A stretch of DNA of 64,000 bases from Vulcanimicrobiota bacterium (GTDB lineage: Bacteria > Vulcanimicrobiota > Xenobia > Xenobiales > JADMJV01). Made by a program: the position numbers and the translations under genes. The notes below the pieces were generated by a model. The model worked only from the letters and a program-made list of their open reading frames with translations. It made no database searches and was not told where the DNA came from. The DNA lies in NCBI GenBank assembly GCA_019637395.1, contig JAHBVR010000018.1, forward strand, positions 62,001 to 126,000. The letters are read 5' to 3'. Below, piece after piece: positions 1 through 8,406 of this stretch; positions within the stretch are counted from its first letter, which is position 1, and each line of letters starts with the position of its first letter.

Positions 1-138
1 CAGGCCGGCCGCGGCGCCAGACCCGGCCAGGAAAAAGGGGCGGAACCCGTAGGCTAACCAGGCCCGGCCGGGCGCGGCCTGGGCCGGTCGCGGAGCCACC
101 ACCGGATCCTGGTCTAAAATACGCAATCTTAACTGCAT
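1..138 (-). CDS. nnrS: NnrS family membrane protein, N-terminal fragment (cut by window edge)
   Basis: Only the first 46 codons are inside the window. After a short cytoplasmic tail rich in Pro and Ala, the protein reads LAYGFRPFFLAGS, which matches the conserved start of NnrS proteins (GFRPFF followed by the first membrane helix). NnrS proteins are multi-span haem- and copper-containing membrane proteins linked to nitric oxide and nitrosative stress. Its ATG overlaps the TGA of the upstream gene by one base (TGATG), so the two genes are probably translationally coupled. Most of the protein lies outside the window, so haem ligands cannot be checked. Confidence 0.75.
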   Translation of the reverse strand, partial: MQLRLRILDQDPVVAPRPAQAAPGRAWLAYGFRPFFLAGSGAAAGL

Positions 139-1262
139 CATGATCGGAAGCCTAAGGGGGTTCTGGTCTGCAGGCCTTGACCCAGATCAACCAGGGCCGC
201 CACGAAAAGGAAGAGAGCCGAAAATTGCAGCACTCCGCCAGGCACCAGTAAGCCGGGTAGCAGGCCGGCTTGACCAAGGACCCGCAAAACCGTCCCGGCG
301 GCCAACAACCACAGGCACAGGCGGCGGGCTGAGGGCCAGGCTAACGTTCTGCGTTCGAAAGCGGGCACCAGGCGCAGACCCATACCCACCATCATGGTGA
401 GGACGAAACCGGAGGCGTGGGCGTGCTTGATAGCACCTGCCCAGCTATCGGGACCCAGCAGGCGGCCAAGGCAGGCGGTGACCAACCAGGCATAGGACCA
501 ACCGAGATAAGCCGGCAGAGGCCAATCGTGCTTATTGGGCCCGCGCGGCCAGGGCCGCAAGCAGAGAACCAGCAAAAGACTGGCCACGGTCCAACTCAAA
601 GCGCACCAGAACTGTAGAGCCGGCCAAAAACTCAGCACCAGACCCAGATTCCACAGAGCCAGCACCGTCCATTGCACCCTGGCAGAAGGCGGAGTCCGGT
701 TGAGCATGGCCGGGTGCACGCGCAACCCGACTCCCAGAATATACAGGGACAGAAATCCCCATAGCACCAGCTCCAGCACCCGAGCAGCCGGGGCTCCCCA
801 GACGTTCAGGGCCAGAGCGGCCAATAGCCAGAGGCTGCCCCAACGCAAATAGTGCGAGTGGGCCAGGTTGCGTCGCACCGTGCCGGGCGGCGAGCGGTGG
901 CGAGCCACCCCGGCCACGAAAATTAAACCCGAAAAGAACTGGCACCACGGCCACAAGGAGCACGGATAGAGGGCCTGTCCCAGCGTTCCCACCACCATCA
1001 AGCCCAGACAGGCTTGAAGACCCGTGGGAGATTGCCGAGCGTTCAAAAGTTCGCCCAGCATCTGGTAGGCAATTCCCATGGTAAAGAGCACCGCAAAGCC
1101 AAATACCTGCATCTGGCCGTGGGCGCGCAGGGCCGCCACCCAATCCAGACTTTCCCAACCTTGCCAATGGGCCAGGAAAGGGAGCATCAGCAGACCCAGC
1201 AGAGTGCCGAATACCACAAAGGCCAGGGAGGCGTTCAGGAAAGGGCGATGGAGGGGAGCCAT
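138..1262 (-). CDS. Multi-span membrane protein, NnrS-like or haem-copper-oxidase-like
   Basis: This 374-residue protein is almost entirely hydrophobic, with about ten to twelve predicted membrane segments. Two His-containing helices stand out: RAHGQMQVFGF near residue 47 and KHAHASGFVLTM near residue 280. Such His-rich helices are typical haem-ligand helices in NnrS and in the subunit I fold of haem-copper oxidases. It directly precedes and overlaps nnrS by one base, so a shared role in nitric oxide or respiratory stress is likely. The family assignment is inferred from motif style and context. The ATG start at 1262 lies 86 bp from the divergent universal stress genes. Confidence 0.6.
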   Translation of the reverse strand: MAPLHRPFLNASLAFVVFGTLLGLLMLPFLAHWQGWESLDWVAALRAHGQMQVFGFAVLFTMGIAYQMLGELLNARQSPTGLQACLGLMVVGTLGQALYPCSLWPWCQFFSGLIFVAGVARHRSPPGTVRRNLAHSHYLRWGSLWLLAALALNVWGAPAARVLELVLWGFLSLYILGVGLRVHPAMLNRTPPSARVQWTVLALWNLGLVLSFWPALQFWCALSWTVASLLLVLCLRPWPRGPNKHDWPLPAYLGWSYAWLVTACLGRLLGPDSWAGAIKHAHASGFVLTMMVGMGLRLVPAFERRTLAWPSARRLCLWLLAAGTVLRVLGQAGLLPGLLVPGGVLQFSALFLFVAALVDLGQGLQTRTPLGFRS

Positions 1263-1295
1263 AGGGCCAGGCTAACCCGCCCATAGCGGGAGGGA

Positions 1296-1311
1296 TATGA
1301 TTTGGGTCATA
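1296..1311. promoter_or_regulatory. CRP/FNR-type palindrome in divergent promoter region
   Basis: The sequence TATGA-N6-TCATA is a perfect 5+5 inverted repeat with a 6-base spacer. This is the geometry of CRP/FNR family sites (CRP consensus TGTGA-N6-TCACA). It lies in the 86-bp gap between the NnrS-type genes on the minus strand and the universal stress genes on the plus strand. Regulators of this family (FNR, NNR, DNR) commonly control such genes. Binding is inferred, not shown. Confidence 0.4.
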
Positions 1312-1347
1312 CCCGCCGCTCTCCATTCTCCCTAAACTGAACAGGTC

Positions 1348-1812
1348 ATGTTCAAGAGAATTATGGTGGCCCTGGATACCACCGCCGAAGCCTTGACCGC
1401 CCTACCACCGGCGCGAGCTTTGGCCAAGAGCTTTGCTGGCGAACTCCATCTGGTCTCGGTGGAGATGCCCGTCTCCCCGCGAGGCCGGGACTGGGAGCTC
1501 ACCCAAGACGCCTACCTGGACAAAAGGAAACGAGAGCTCGAAGAGTATCTGGAGCGCTCGGCTGCTCCTTTGCGTCAGGAGGGTTTTCGGGTCAGCACTG
1601 AGGTGCTTCCCCTGGGTTCGACCGTGGCTCGCTTGTTGGAAGAGGTGGCTGCTTTCCAGGCGGATGCGCTGGTGCTTTACTCGCACGGGCGCAGCGGCCT
1701 GTCACGACTGATTTTCGGAAGCACGGCCGAGGAGCTGAATCGCCGGGCCAGTTGCCCGATCTTGGTAGTGCACCCACCTGACGACCCCGAGGAACCGATT
1801 GGAGAACTTTGA
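1348..1812 (+). CDS. Universal stress protein (UspA family)
   Basis: At 154 residues it has the usual length of a single Usp domain. It starts MFKRIMVALD, the standard first strand, and carries the nucleotide-loop signature SHG-x9-GS in SHGRSGLSRLIFGS near residues 113-126. The first Gly of the usual GxxG is replaced by Tyr, so ATP binding is plausible but not certain. These cytoplasmic dimers help cells survive starvation, oxygen limitation or redox stress. It is separated by 1 base from the next gene, a second Usp of similar sequence, which suggests tandem duplication and co-transcription. Confidence 0.92.
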   Translation: MFKRIMVALDTTAEALTALPPARALAKSFAGELHLVSVEMPVSPRGRDWELTQDAYLDKRKRELEEYLERSAAPLRQEGFRVSTEVLPLGSTVARLLEEVAAFQADALVLYSHGRSGLSRLIFGSTAEELNRRASCPILVVHPPDDPEEPIGEL

Positions 1813-1813
1813 A

Positions 1814-2260
1814 ATGTTCCGCAAAATTCTTGTCCCATTGGATGGCTCCGAAGAGTCGGAGCGCGCTCTGGAGCCCGCCCGGGAATTGGCCCGGGCTTTT
1901 CAGGCTGAACTGCGTCTGGTTACCGTCGAGGAAATGCCTGAGGAGCCGGTTTCCGGCGAGTGGGAGTTGACGCTGGGCGGCTTCATCGAACGAAAACGCC
2001 AGGAAACGCAAGAGAACCTGAATCGGTTGGCGGAAACCTGGCGCGGGGAAAGTTATTCCATCACCACGGCCGTGCTGCCCCTGGGCTCCCCGGTGACGCG
2101 CATCCGAGCGGAAGCCCGCGAATGCAAGGCGGACTTGATCGTGTTGTTTTCCCACGGACGAAGCGGCCTCTCGCGGGTCCTGCTGGGCAGCGTGGCCGAG
2201 CGCCTGACGCGCAACGCACCCTGTCCGGTCATGATCATTCATCATCAGGATTGGGGCTAA
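1814..2260 (+). CDS. Universal stress protein (UspA family), second copy
   Basis: This is a 148-residue Usp domain closely similar to the preceding gene, including the WELT segment and the loop SHGRSGLSRVLLGS. As in its neighbour, the first Gly of GxxG is replaced, here by Phe. I chose ATG 1814 because a GGAG Shine-Dalgarno at 1801-1804 sits 9 bases upstream and the protein then starts MFRKILVPLD, as Usp proteins do; a longer in-frame start at 1799 would overlap the previous gene. The pair probably acts as homo- or heterodimers in stress response. Confidence 0.92.
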   Translation: MFRKILVPLDGSEESERALEPARELARAFQAELRLVTVEEMPEEPVSGEWELTLGGFIERKRQETQENLNRLAETWRGESYSITTAVLPLGSPVTRIRAEARECKADLIVLFSHGRSGLSRVLLGSVAERLTRNAPCPVMIIHHQDWG

Positions 2261-2261
2261 A

Positions 2262-2486
2262 TCAGGAGGTCCTTCGTAAAGCCTGAGCCACCGAGGCGAG
2301 CAGCAGAGTGATCACCACCGCTTCGCTCAGAAAGCCTCGGGCAATTTCCCAAATCCACCGGCTGCCGGTGAACCAGGCGACAGCGCTGGCGGCCAGGCCG
2401 GAAAGCCAGGCCTGGCACAGCAGAAATTCCCAACAGCCGCCTTCGCGGGGACCGAATAGCAGCCCCAGGCCTCGCTGGCGCATCAT
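2262..2486 (-). CDS. Small hypothetical membrane protein
   Basis: This possible 74-residue protein has two hydrophobic stretches, around FLLCQAWLSGLAASAVAWF and EAVVITLLLASVAQAL, and a basic tail. It ends 1 base from the convergent universal stress gene, so it fills the gap neatly. No strong Shine-Dalgarno is visible and I recognise no family. Another minus-strand frame over the same stretch (2257-2592) is less membrane-like and I prefer this one. It could still be a chance reading frame. Confidence 0.4.
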   Translation of the reverse strand: MMRQRGLGLLFGPREGGCWEFLLCQAWLSGLAASAVAWFTGSRWIWEIARGFLSEAVVITLLLASVAQALRRTS

Positions 2487-2570
2487 CCAGGGTGTTTAGT
2501 TCCACCGAGGCGGGAGTCCTGGCTTGCGACGAAACGGGACTCGCTGGCGGGCGTGCCGAAGGCGCGCGCC

Positions 2571-3413
2571 GTGAAAGCGATTTTGTTCGCAATGGATGGG
2601 CCGGCCTGCTCGGACCCGCGTATGGCGGGGCTGAGTCTTTTCCAACTGGCCCTGCATGACCAGCCGGCCTTGCGCTATTGCTTTGTCAACTTAATGCAGT
2701 GGGGTATTCAGGACATTCTGGTAATCGGCCCCGGCTCCAATCTCATGCCCATTCTGGGCGATGGAGCGGCTTACGGGCTGCGTATCTCTTACATTGATTC
2801 GCCGGAAACCTTCAATCTTTTTCAAATCTTGCAAGAATACACGGCATTCCTCCAGAGGGACCTGGTTTGTCTGATGTCGGCCCACAATTTTTTCTGGGGA
2901 GCGGATCTGCCCGAAGTAGGCAACCTGTGTGGCGGAGCCAAGATCATGGCTCAGCGGGTGGTAGGCCGCGAGCACTATTCGGTGCTGGAAATCGACTCAT
3001 TGCCCTGGAGGGTGCCGGACCTGGGTTTCTACGCGCCGGGCCTGCTGGAAGTGGCCGGCAAGCTCAAGAGCCACGGTTCGCTCAGTTTGGATCTGGAAGT
3101 GTTGAACCGCCATTATGCCGACGAAAATCGGCTGGAAGTGGTGCGCGTGGGCGGCGAGGTGGTGTGGTGCGACCTGCGGGATTGGGATTCGCTTTGGGAG
3201 GTGGGACGCCAGGCGGAGGCCTGGGAGGAAATGACCACTTCCAAGGCCGCCTGTCTGGAGGAGGTAGCGCTGCATACGGGATTGATTAGCGCCGATCAGG
3301 GCGTGGCCTTGTACGAACGTTACGCGCCGGGTCTTTATCGAGAATATCTCAAGGGGGTCTTTATCAACGCCGGGATCTGGCCGGAGGAAGAACGTGGTCT
3401 TCGCCTCGTCTAG
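2571..3413 (+). CDS. RfbA/RmlA-like nucleotidyltransferase fold, catalytic motif lost
   Basis: The 280-residue protein aligns along its length with glucose-1-phosphate thymidylyltransferase: KAILF at the start, LMQWGIQDILVIG, LGDGAAYGLRISY, a FFWGADLPEV block, YSVLEID, and the C-terminal ADENRLEVVRVGGEVVWCDL block. The signature GGxGTRLxP loop is replaced by AMDGPACSDPR, and the GDN motif holding the metal-binding Asp reads AHN. The later Asp (WCD for WLD) remains. I infer a catalytically dead paralogue that may bind a nucleotide sugar or a partner. I chose GTG 2571 because it gives the family's MKAI-type start; GTG 2553 is the alternative. It overlaps the convergent kinase by 4 bases. Confidence 0.75.
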   Translation: MKAILFAMDGPACSDPRMAGLSLFQLALHDQPALRYCFVNLMQWGIQDILVIGPGSNLMPILGDGAAYGLRISYIDSPETFNLFQILQEYTAFLQRDLVCLMSAHNFFWGADLPEVGNLCGGAKIMAQRVVGREHYSVLEIDSLPWRVPDLGFYAPGLLEVAGKLKSHGSLSLDLEVLNRHYADENRLEVVRVGGEVVWCDLRDWDSLWEVGRQAEAWEEMTTSKAACLEEVALHTGLISADQGVALYERYAPGLYREYLKGVFINAGIWPEEERGLRLV

Positions 3414-5485
3414 GCAATGCGGCCTTGGACTTCTTCCAGTTCTTTCAGGGCGGCCGAGAAATCAAATTGATTGACGAGTTTTTCCAGTCGCTCAAGCTGA
3501 CCCGCGAGCAGAGGAGAGCAGCGGATCAATTCCTGGACGCTATCCAGGGAGTCTCCCATTCCGCCTTCTAAATGCCGCTTGAGCCGATCGAGCGCGGCCA
3601 AAGTTTCCTGGAGATTTTCCCCTGTCCAGCCCTCGGGAACGGACCTGGCCGTTTGGCTTTGCGCCAATTCCTGAACCAGGCTGGTGGAGGAACTCAGTAA
3701 TTCTTGGACCAGTGCGGGTAGAGCCGATAGAGCCCGTTCTTTCTCGCCGGCGCGGCCTAATTGCTCGATGTTCAGGCAGGCCCGGGCCAATCGTTCGGCT
3801 CCCAGATTGGCGGCCAGGCCATGCAGAGAGTGAACACAAAATTGAATACCCGCCAGGTCGCCGTGGGCCGAAGCCAGCTCCAGTTCGCGCGCGGTGCGCT
3901 CGCAGCGTTCCGCAAAATCCAGCAGCAGGGAGCGGTAGAAACTGGGATTCCCTCCACAGATCTTGAGCCCTAACTGGCTATTGACGGCGCTCAGAATGGG
4001 AAAATCCGCGCCTTTCGAGGGCAACTCCAGAGGCAACCACTCGCGTAAGCGCTCGAACCATTTGGCGGGGTCGATCGGCTTGCTCAGGAAGGCGTCCATG
4101 CCGGCGTCCTGGCAGCGTTGCCGTTGTTCGGCCAGCACGTGGGAAGTGGTGGCGATGATGGGAACCTGATCAAATTCCCGGTGCTGGCGGATCTGCCTGG
4201 CGGCCGCAATGCCGTCCAATTCGGGCATCTCCAGATCCATGAGCACCAGCCGCCAGGGACTCTCCCCGCTGCACTGGCGAATCTTCTCGAGTGCTTCCCG
4301 GCCATTTGAGGCCACTTCCACCGCTACTCCGGCATTTCCCAGAAGTTCGCACACGATACGCTGGTTGAGCGCGTTGTCCTCCACCAGCAGCACCTTGGAT
4401 CCGGCGCCGCCGGCCCGATAGACGGAGTCGGTCTGGGTCAGGCCGGTGGCGAAAAAGAGGCGAACGGTGACCAGCGTGCCCTGGCCTGCCTGGCTGTCGA
4501 TGGTCAGGTTGGCGTTCATGATCTCCGCCAGTCGCTGGCAGCGCCTCAATCCCAGGCGCTCGTTGTGCAGAGCCGAGAAGGGGTCCGCCAGCGCAGCCAA
4601 TTGCTCGCCGGTCATTCCGATACCGCTATCTAAAACCTTGAACTCCAGACCGACTTTTTGAGCGTCTTTCTCGAGCAAGTGAACGCTGAGAGAGACTCTC
4701 CCACCGGCGGAAAACTTCACGCCATTTTCCAAAAGGCCGTAGAGCAATTGATTGAGATAGACGGGATCGCCCTGTATGCGGGTAGGTACATCCGGATCCA
4801 TGCGAACCATAAGTTCGATGCCCTTGTCATGGGCTCGAGCCGCCAGTTGCCGAAGCAACGCCTGAGTCAGCGAGTCCAGTTGGAACTCGCGAATCTGGAG
4901 TTGCGGAGCGGCCAGGTCGGAAGAGGTGAACTCGAGAACTCGATCCACTACCTTCAGCAAACCTTCCACCCCCGCCTGGATACTCTGCAAATACTGGCAC
5001 TGCTGCTCGTTCAGGGGGGTTCGTTCCAACAGGTGAGACATTCCCGCCACGGCATTGAGGGGATCGCGAATCTCGTGATTCAAGTTGGTCACGAAGGCAT
5101 TCTTGAGACGGTTGGCCTCTTCGCTCAGGCGGCGGGTGGAGGCTGCTTCCAGGGCCTGCATGTCCAGTGGTTCGCCCAGCAAGACAAATCCGCCGGCGTC
5201 GGCCGCTAATTGAAAGAGCAACCCCTCCCGGTCGGGCAAATGCAGTCGATGCAGACTGGCCTCAAAATCCGGAACGCCGATTGCTTTCTGAATGCGGGCG
5301 GCTTCTTCCGCGGGCAGCAAATGGTAGAAGTTCTCGCCCATAATTTCCTGCAATTCTCGTCCTAAGGCGGCGCTCATGGCGCGACTGCAAGCGACTACCT
5401 GTCCATCCTGGTCGCAGCGCAAGAAGAGCGTATGGTTCGAGCGGCTGAGGGCACTTTCCAGGAGATTATGTGCGTTCAGGAACAT
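3410..5485 (-). CDS. Hybrid sensor histidine kinase with receiver and HPt domains
   Basis: This 691-residue soluble protein has PAS (about 12-105), HisKA with phospho-acceptor His137 in NHEIRDPLN, and HATPase with N254 and the DSGIGM box at 286-291. The receiver domain (364-482) has DD-type acid pocket residues E369-D370, phospho-acceptor D417 and K469. The HPt domain has His552 in HSLHGLAANLG. All phosphorelay sites are intact, so it can run His-Asp-His internally and pass phosphate to a separate regulator. No transmembrane helix is visible, so it senses a cytoplasmic signal through PAS. No cognate output regulator is adjacent; the orphan OmpR regulator at 19797-20510 is one possibility, by inference only. 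Confidence 0.93.
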   Translation of the reverse strand: MFLNAHNLLESALSRSNHTLFLRCDQDGQVVACSRAMSAALGRELQEIMGENFYHLLPAEEAARIQKAIGVPDFEASLHRLHLPDREGLLFQLAADAGGFVLLGEPLDMQALEAASTRRLSEEANRLKNAFVTNLNHEIRDPLNAVAGMSHLLERTPLNEQQCQYLQSIQAGVEGLLKVVDRVLEFTSSDLAAPQLQIREFQLDSLTQALLRQLAARAHDKGIELMVRMDPDVPTRIQGDPVYLNQLLYGLLENGVKFSAGGRVSLSVHLLEKDAQKVGLEFKVLDSGIGMTGEQLAALADPFSALHNERLGLRRCQRLAEIMNANLTIDSQAGQGTLVTVRLFFATGLTQTDSVYRAGGAGSKVLLVEDNALNQRIVCELLGNAGVAVEVASNGREALEKIRQCSGESPWRLVLMDLEMPELDGIAAARQIRQHREFDQVPIIATTSHVLAEQRQRCQDAGMDAFLSKPIDPAKWFERLREWLPLELPSKGADFPILSAVNSQLGLKICGGNPSFYRSLLLDFAERCERTARELELASAHGDLAGIQFCVHSLHGLAANLGAERLARACLNIEQLGRAGEKERALSALPALVQELLSSSTSLVQELAQSQTARSVPEGWTGENLQETLAALDRLKRHLEGGMGDSLDSVQELIRCSPLLAGQLERLEKLVNQFDFSAALKELEEVQGRIA

Positions 5486-5587
5486 CGCTCCCTCTTAGAG
5501 GAAGGCCCCGCCAGCACCTTTAGACAATTTTCAGGGCCGCCCGCTATGCTGTGTCCACGCTACACACATAAAAGGGGACAAATCGAG

Positions 5588-6382
5588 ATGCAAGTGCAGG
5601 CCAACCGGATGCAGATAACCAGGACGTGGAATGAGCCCGTCTATGAACAGAAACGCCTGGGGTCGATTCCGCAGGACCAATATGAGTCGGTTTTTATGCC
5701 GGGTCCCTTCTATGGTTCAGACTTCGCCACCACCAGCAGTGTCTCGCTCAACGGGCAGACGCCGGAAGCCGGGGGCCAGGACATCTGGCGCAATGTGCCC
5801 GTCTATGACGGCGCCGGCCAACCGAAGATGACCGAAGTGACGCGCACCCTGAGCGAAGAGCCTTACGATACCAAGAAGAGCACCATGATTTCGGCCGGTG
5901 TGGGGGGCGCTCTGGGCGTGGCCGCGGCGGCCGGCCTGACCGCGATTTTGGGTGGCGGAGGCGCCGCTATGGCCCTCTCCGGTGTGCTCGGCGGCGCCGC
6001 CGGTGGCGGAGCCGGCTACTTGATCGGCCAGAAATCCACCCAGGGCGACACTATCGTGGAGAAAACCGTGACGGCGAACATCAACCATCCTTCGCTGGTG
6101 GGTTACGACCATACCATTGATCCCGATGTAACCTATCAGTCGCACACCCACTACCCGGATCATCACCACGGCGATCAGCCTCACACGGACACGATCAAGA
6201 TCCTGCGTGGCTATCAGCACACCTACACGCCCAATATCAGCAACCGCACGGTGGGCACCTATACCTACCCGACCCTTGAGCACACCGCCAAGGTCGGTCC
6301 CGGCCTGGGTGGAGTCCTCTCCGGTCTGGCTGGGGCCGGCGCCGGAGCCGCTATCGCCGCGGTGGTCTGCGCTGTGATCTAA
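5588..6382 (+). CDS. Glycine-zipper protein with His-rich segment, unknown function
   Basis: The 264-residue product has two long Gly/Ala-rich helices (about residues 100-145 and the last 28 residues) of glycine-zipper type, which usually pack in membranes. Between them lies a His-rich segment, SHTHYPDHHHGDQPHTD, that could bind metal. I chose ATG 5588 because the longer frame from 5432 would run back over the divergent kinase start, and a purine-rich GGGGA lies upstream. I see no signal peptide and recognise no family. It is transcribed alone, divergent from the hybrid kinase. Confidence 0.7.
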   Translation: MQVQANRMQITRTWNEPVYEQKRLGSIPQDQYESVFMPGPFYGSDFATTSSVSLNGQTPEAGGQDIWRNVPVYDGAGQPKMTEVTRTLSEEPYDTKKSTMISAGVGGALGVAAAAGLTAILGGGGAAMALSGVLGGAAGGGAGYLIGQKSTQGDTIVEKTVTANINHPSLVGYDHTIDPDVTYQSHTHYPDHHHGDQPHTDTIKILRGYQHTYTPNISNRTVGTYTYPTLEHTAKVGPGLGGVLSGLAGAGAGAAIAAVVCAVI

Positions 6383-6398
6383 GCCCGCAAAGCGGGCT
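6382..6398. terminator. Terminator-like hairpin between convergent genes
   Basis: A perfect 7-bp stem (AGCCCGC/GCGGGCT) with an AAA loop begins within the stop codon of the glycine-zipper gene. No T-tract follows on either strand, so it may only pause transcription or protect the RNA end. It sits between two convergent genes. Confidence 0.4.
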
Positions 6399-6409
6399 CT
6401 GGCCTGCGC

Positions 6410-7048
6410 TCATTTCATCACGGTGTTACGGGGGACAGCCAACCAGCCGTAGTTGCCGGCCTGGACTTTTCCGTGGCTACGTGAATCCATGTAGAGAATG
6501 GCGTAGTGGCCGGCGCTGACCGCGTTGTCCAGGCGGCTGCCATCGGAAAATTTGAGATGATGATTGCCGGCGTGAAAGCCATTTTTCGCCTCGACGGTCA
6601 CTTCTTCCCCGGGCTGGACGGTGACCTGGCGGATCTCCTTTTCATCCACCAATCCAAAGGACTGAGGGGCCTCGGTGGCATTGAAGAAAGTGATTGCGCG
6701 TTTCTGCGTCTGGCCGTTGTCGGTATTCCAGGAAACACCGCGGAAAATGAGCTTTCCGTCTTTCTTGGCAATCAGGTAGCAGCGGCCGTCGGGAGATTTG
6801 GTCTCCAAACTGGAATTGCCGGTTTCGCTGGTGACTTTGAAGGTGGTCACTTTGTCCCGTGGGGTACGCAGGGTGGCTTGAGTGGGAGTGTAGCCGGCGT
6901 AGGGTTCGATCACGCCGTCCTGGGTATCCCCATTGGGAAGCACAATTTGGTAGGTCAGACGTTCATTAATGGTATTGTAGATGTAGACGTCGGCACTGGC
7001 CGGAAGCAGACAGCTTAAAACCAGGAGGGAGCGAAGGGCATTTTTCAT
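6410..7048 (-). CDS. Secreted hypothetical protein
   Basis: This 212-residue protein begins with a clear signal peptide (MKNALRSLLVLSCLLPASA, with likely cleavage after ASA). The mature part is polar and rich in predicted beta strands, with no membrane helix and no catalytic motif I recognise. Single Cys (GRCYL) and His-rich (GFHAGNHHLKF) segments occur. It may be a periplasmic or surface beta-sandwich protein. It lies downstream of a small membrane protein gene on the same strand with a 49-bp gap, so co-transcription is possible. Confidence 0.7.
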   Translation of the reverse strand: MKNALRSLLVLSCLLPASADVYIYNTINERLTYQIVLPNGDTQDGVIEPYAGYTPTQATLRTPRDKVTTFKVTSETGNSSLETKSPDGRCYLIAKKDGKLIFRGVSWNTDNGQTQKRAITFFNATEAPQSFGLVDEKEIRQVTVQPGEEVTVEAKNGFHAGNHHLKFSDGSRLDNAVSAGHYAILYMDSRSHGKVQAGNYGWLAVPRNTVMK

Positions 7049-7097
7049 TCGGCCCGGTTCGCCCGGCTCTCGGCTTTCCCTGGCGATTGAACGGCTT

Positions 7098-7280
7098 CTA
7101 TCCAGCGAACTGCTTCAAGAGCCAGGAGCCGGCCGGGGTGCAAACCAGCATGATCAGGATCCAGACAAAGAGGAAGGTCATGTGGAGCAGGCTTTTCAGG
7201 AGTTTGCGCCGGACAGCCGAGGCGATAGGTCGGCGGAATCGGGGCTCGGCTTTAGGAAGTTGTCCGAACGGCGGCTTCAT
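7098..7280 (-). CDS. Small single-pass membrane protein
   Basis: The 60-residue product has a basic N-terminal half (RFRRP, RRKLLK) and one strong membrane helix (MTFLFVWILIMLVCTPAG). By the positive-inside rule its N-terminus is cytoplasmic. Its ATG overlaps the TGA of the preceding GHKL-like gene (ATGA), which argues for real, translationally coupled expression. I recognise no family. It may anchor or assist the upstream protein. Confidence 0.65.
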   Translation of the reverse strand: MKPPFGQLPKAEPRFRRPIASAVRRKLLKSLLHMTFLFVWILIMLVCTPAGSWLLKQFAG

Positions 7281-8364
7281 GATCTGTTTCTCCTCCGGAT
7301 AGCGTTGGTTCTGACTACGGAAGCCGGGCGAGTCTTTTTGGGCTCGGCCCAGAGGCGCAGATAGTCTTCGGATCGGAAGCGTTCGTGGGTAAGGATCAGA
7401 GCGCGCAAGGCCTGCTGGACTTCCTCCAGGCGCCGCTGGTGCAGTTCATCCCGGAGAATTTGCGAGTGGGAGAGGTCTTTGCGCAGTTCCGGGGCGTGCA
7501 CCACCAGCAACACCCCCTGGGGAAATTCCGTCAGGCCCACCCGCCGATAAGCCACGCCACCCACGATCCAGATCAGTTCATTGGGCGCGCTCCAATTGTG
7601 GCTGCGCTCCGGCAACATCAACTGGACAAACCCCCAGAAAGGCGCCGAGGAGATCGGCGCTGCCTCGGAAAACCCCGGTAAATAGGGCTGGTTACCTTCT
7701 CCTCGGAAATAAAAGCGCGGGCCGCGCGGCGGAACCTCCACGAAACGGCCGTTCAGCCATAGACGGGCCGGACCGTAGCCGCATCGTTCCTTCAATAGTT
7801 GCTGCTCGGCCTGACCGGCTCGGGACAGGGTCGGGAAGCAGTAGGTCCAGAATGTCTCGCGCAGCTCGTAGCACAGGTATTGATACCCTCCCGTCTGCTC
7901 CACCCGCTTTTTGCTTTCCAGCGTTTCCAACCAAACTTTTTCTTCATAGAGTTGAAGCACCTGGCCCGTCCCGCCTTTCCAGCTCTCAAAGACCACGAAA
8001 TCCGGATCCAGGTTCTGGATGGTTTGGAGAGCGATGGCCATGGCGGCCCGAGAGAGGTTGTCCGGACTGTGTTCGGCCACGAAATAGCTGGAAAAAATGC
8101 TGTCCATTTCGTTTTTGGAGAAGCCGTTGCCGTCAAAGGCGATGCGCAGGCTGTTGGCGTTGACGTCGACCTGAATACGGGTAGCCCCCGGTAGGTGGCG
8201 CAGGCGACCAGGTGCAGCACCAGTTCGGCGGGGTTGGTCAGGCGGAACTTTTTGAGCTTATCCAGAGAAGTTTTGGAATCAAGGCTGAAGTGGCCGCTGG
8301 ACTCGTATTCTCCGTCGCGCTTCAGAGAGTCGAGAAAACCGTTGATGTCCTCGGCTATTTCCAT
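7277..8364 (-). pseudogene. GHKL-ATPase-like protein, split by a one-base frameshift
   Basis: Two minus-strand frames join into one protein of about 362 residues. The first runs from ATG 8364 (MEIAEDINGFLDSLKRDGE) to LVACATYRG; the second continues ATRIQVDVNANSLRIAFDGNGFSKNEMDSIFSSYF and on to 7277. The junction is a run of five C at 8185-8189; one extra base would restore the frame. The order N-box-like ELVLHLVACATYRGATRI then FDGNGFS resembles MutL/GHKL ATPases, but the Asn is His, so the site looks degenerate. The rest of the second frame has no stop, so this is either a very recent mutation, a sequencing error, or slippage. Its stop overlaps the next small membrane gene. Confidence 0.65.
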
Positions 8365-8406
8365 CACCACCAGGAAAATTCGGGCCGGTGGGTTGGCTTC
8401 CTTCGT

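Noticed and set aside
2257-2592. Alternative 111-codon minus-strand frame near the first stress genes
   Set aside because: It overlaps the start of the RfbA-like gene and is less membrane-like than the 74-residue frame chosen in the same stretch.
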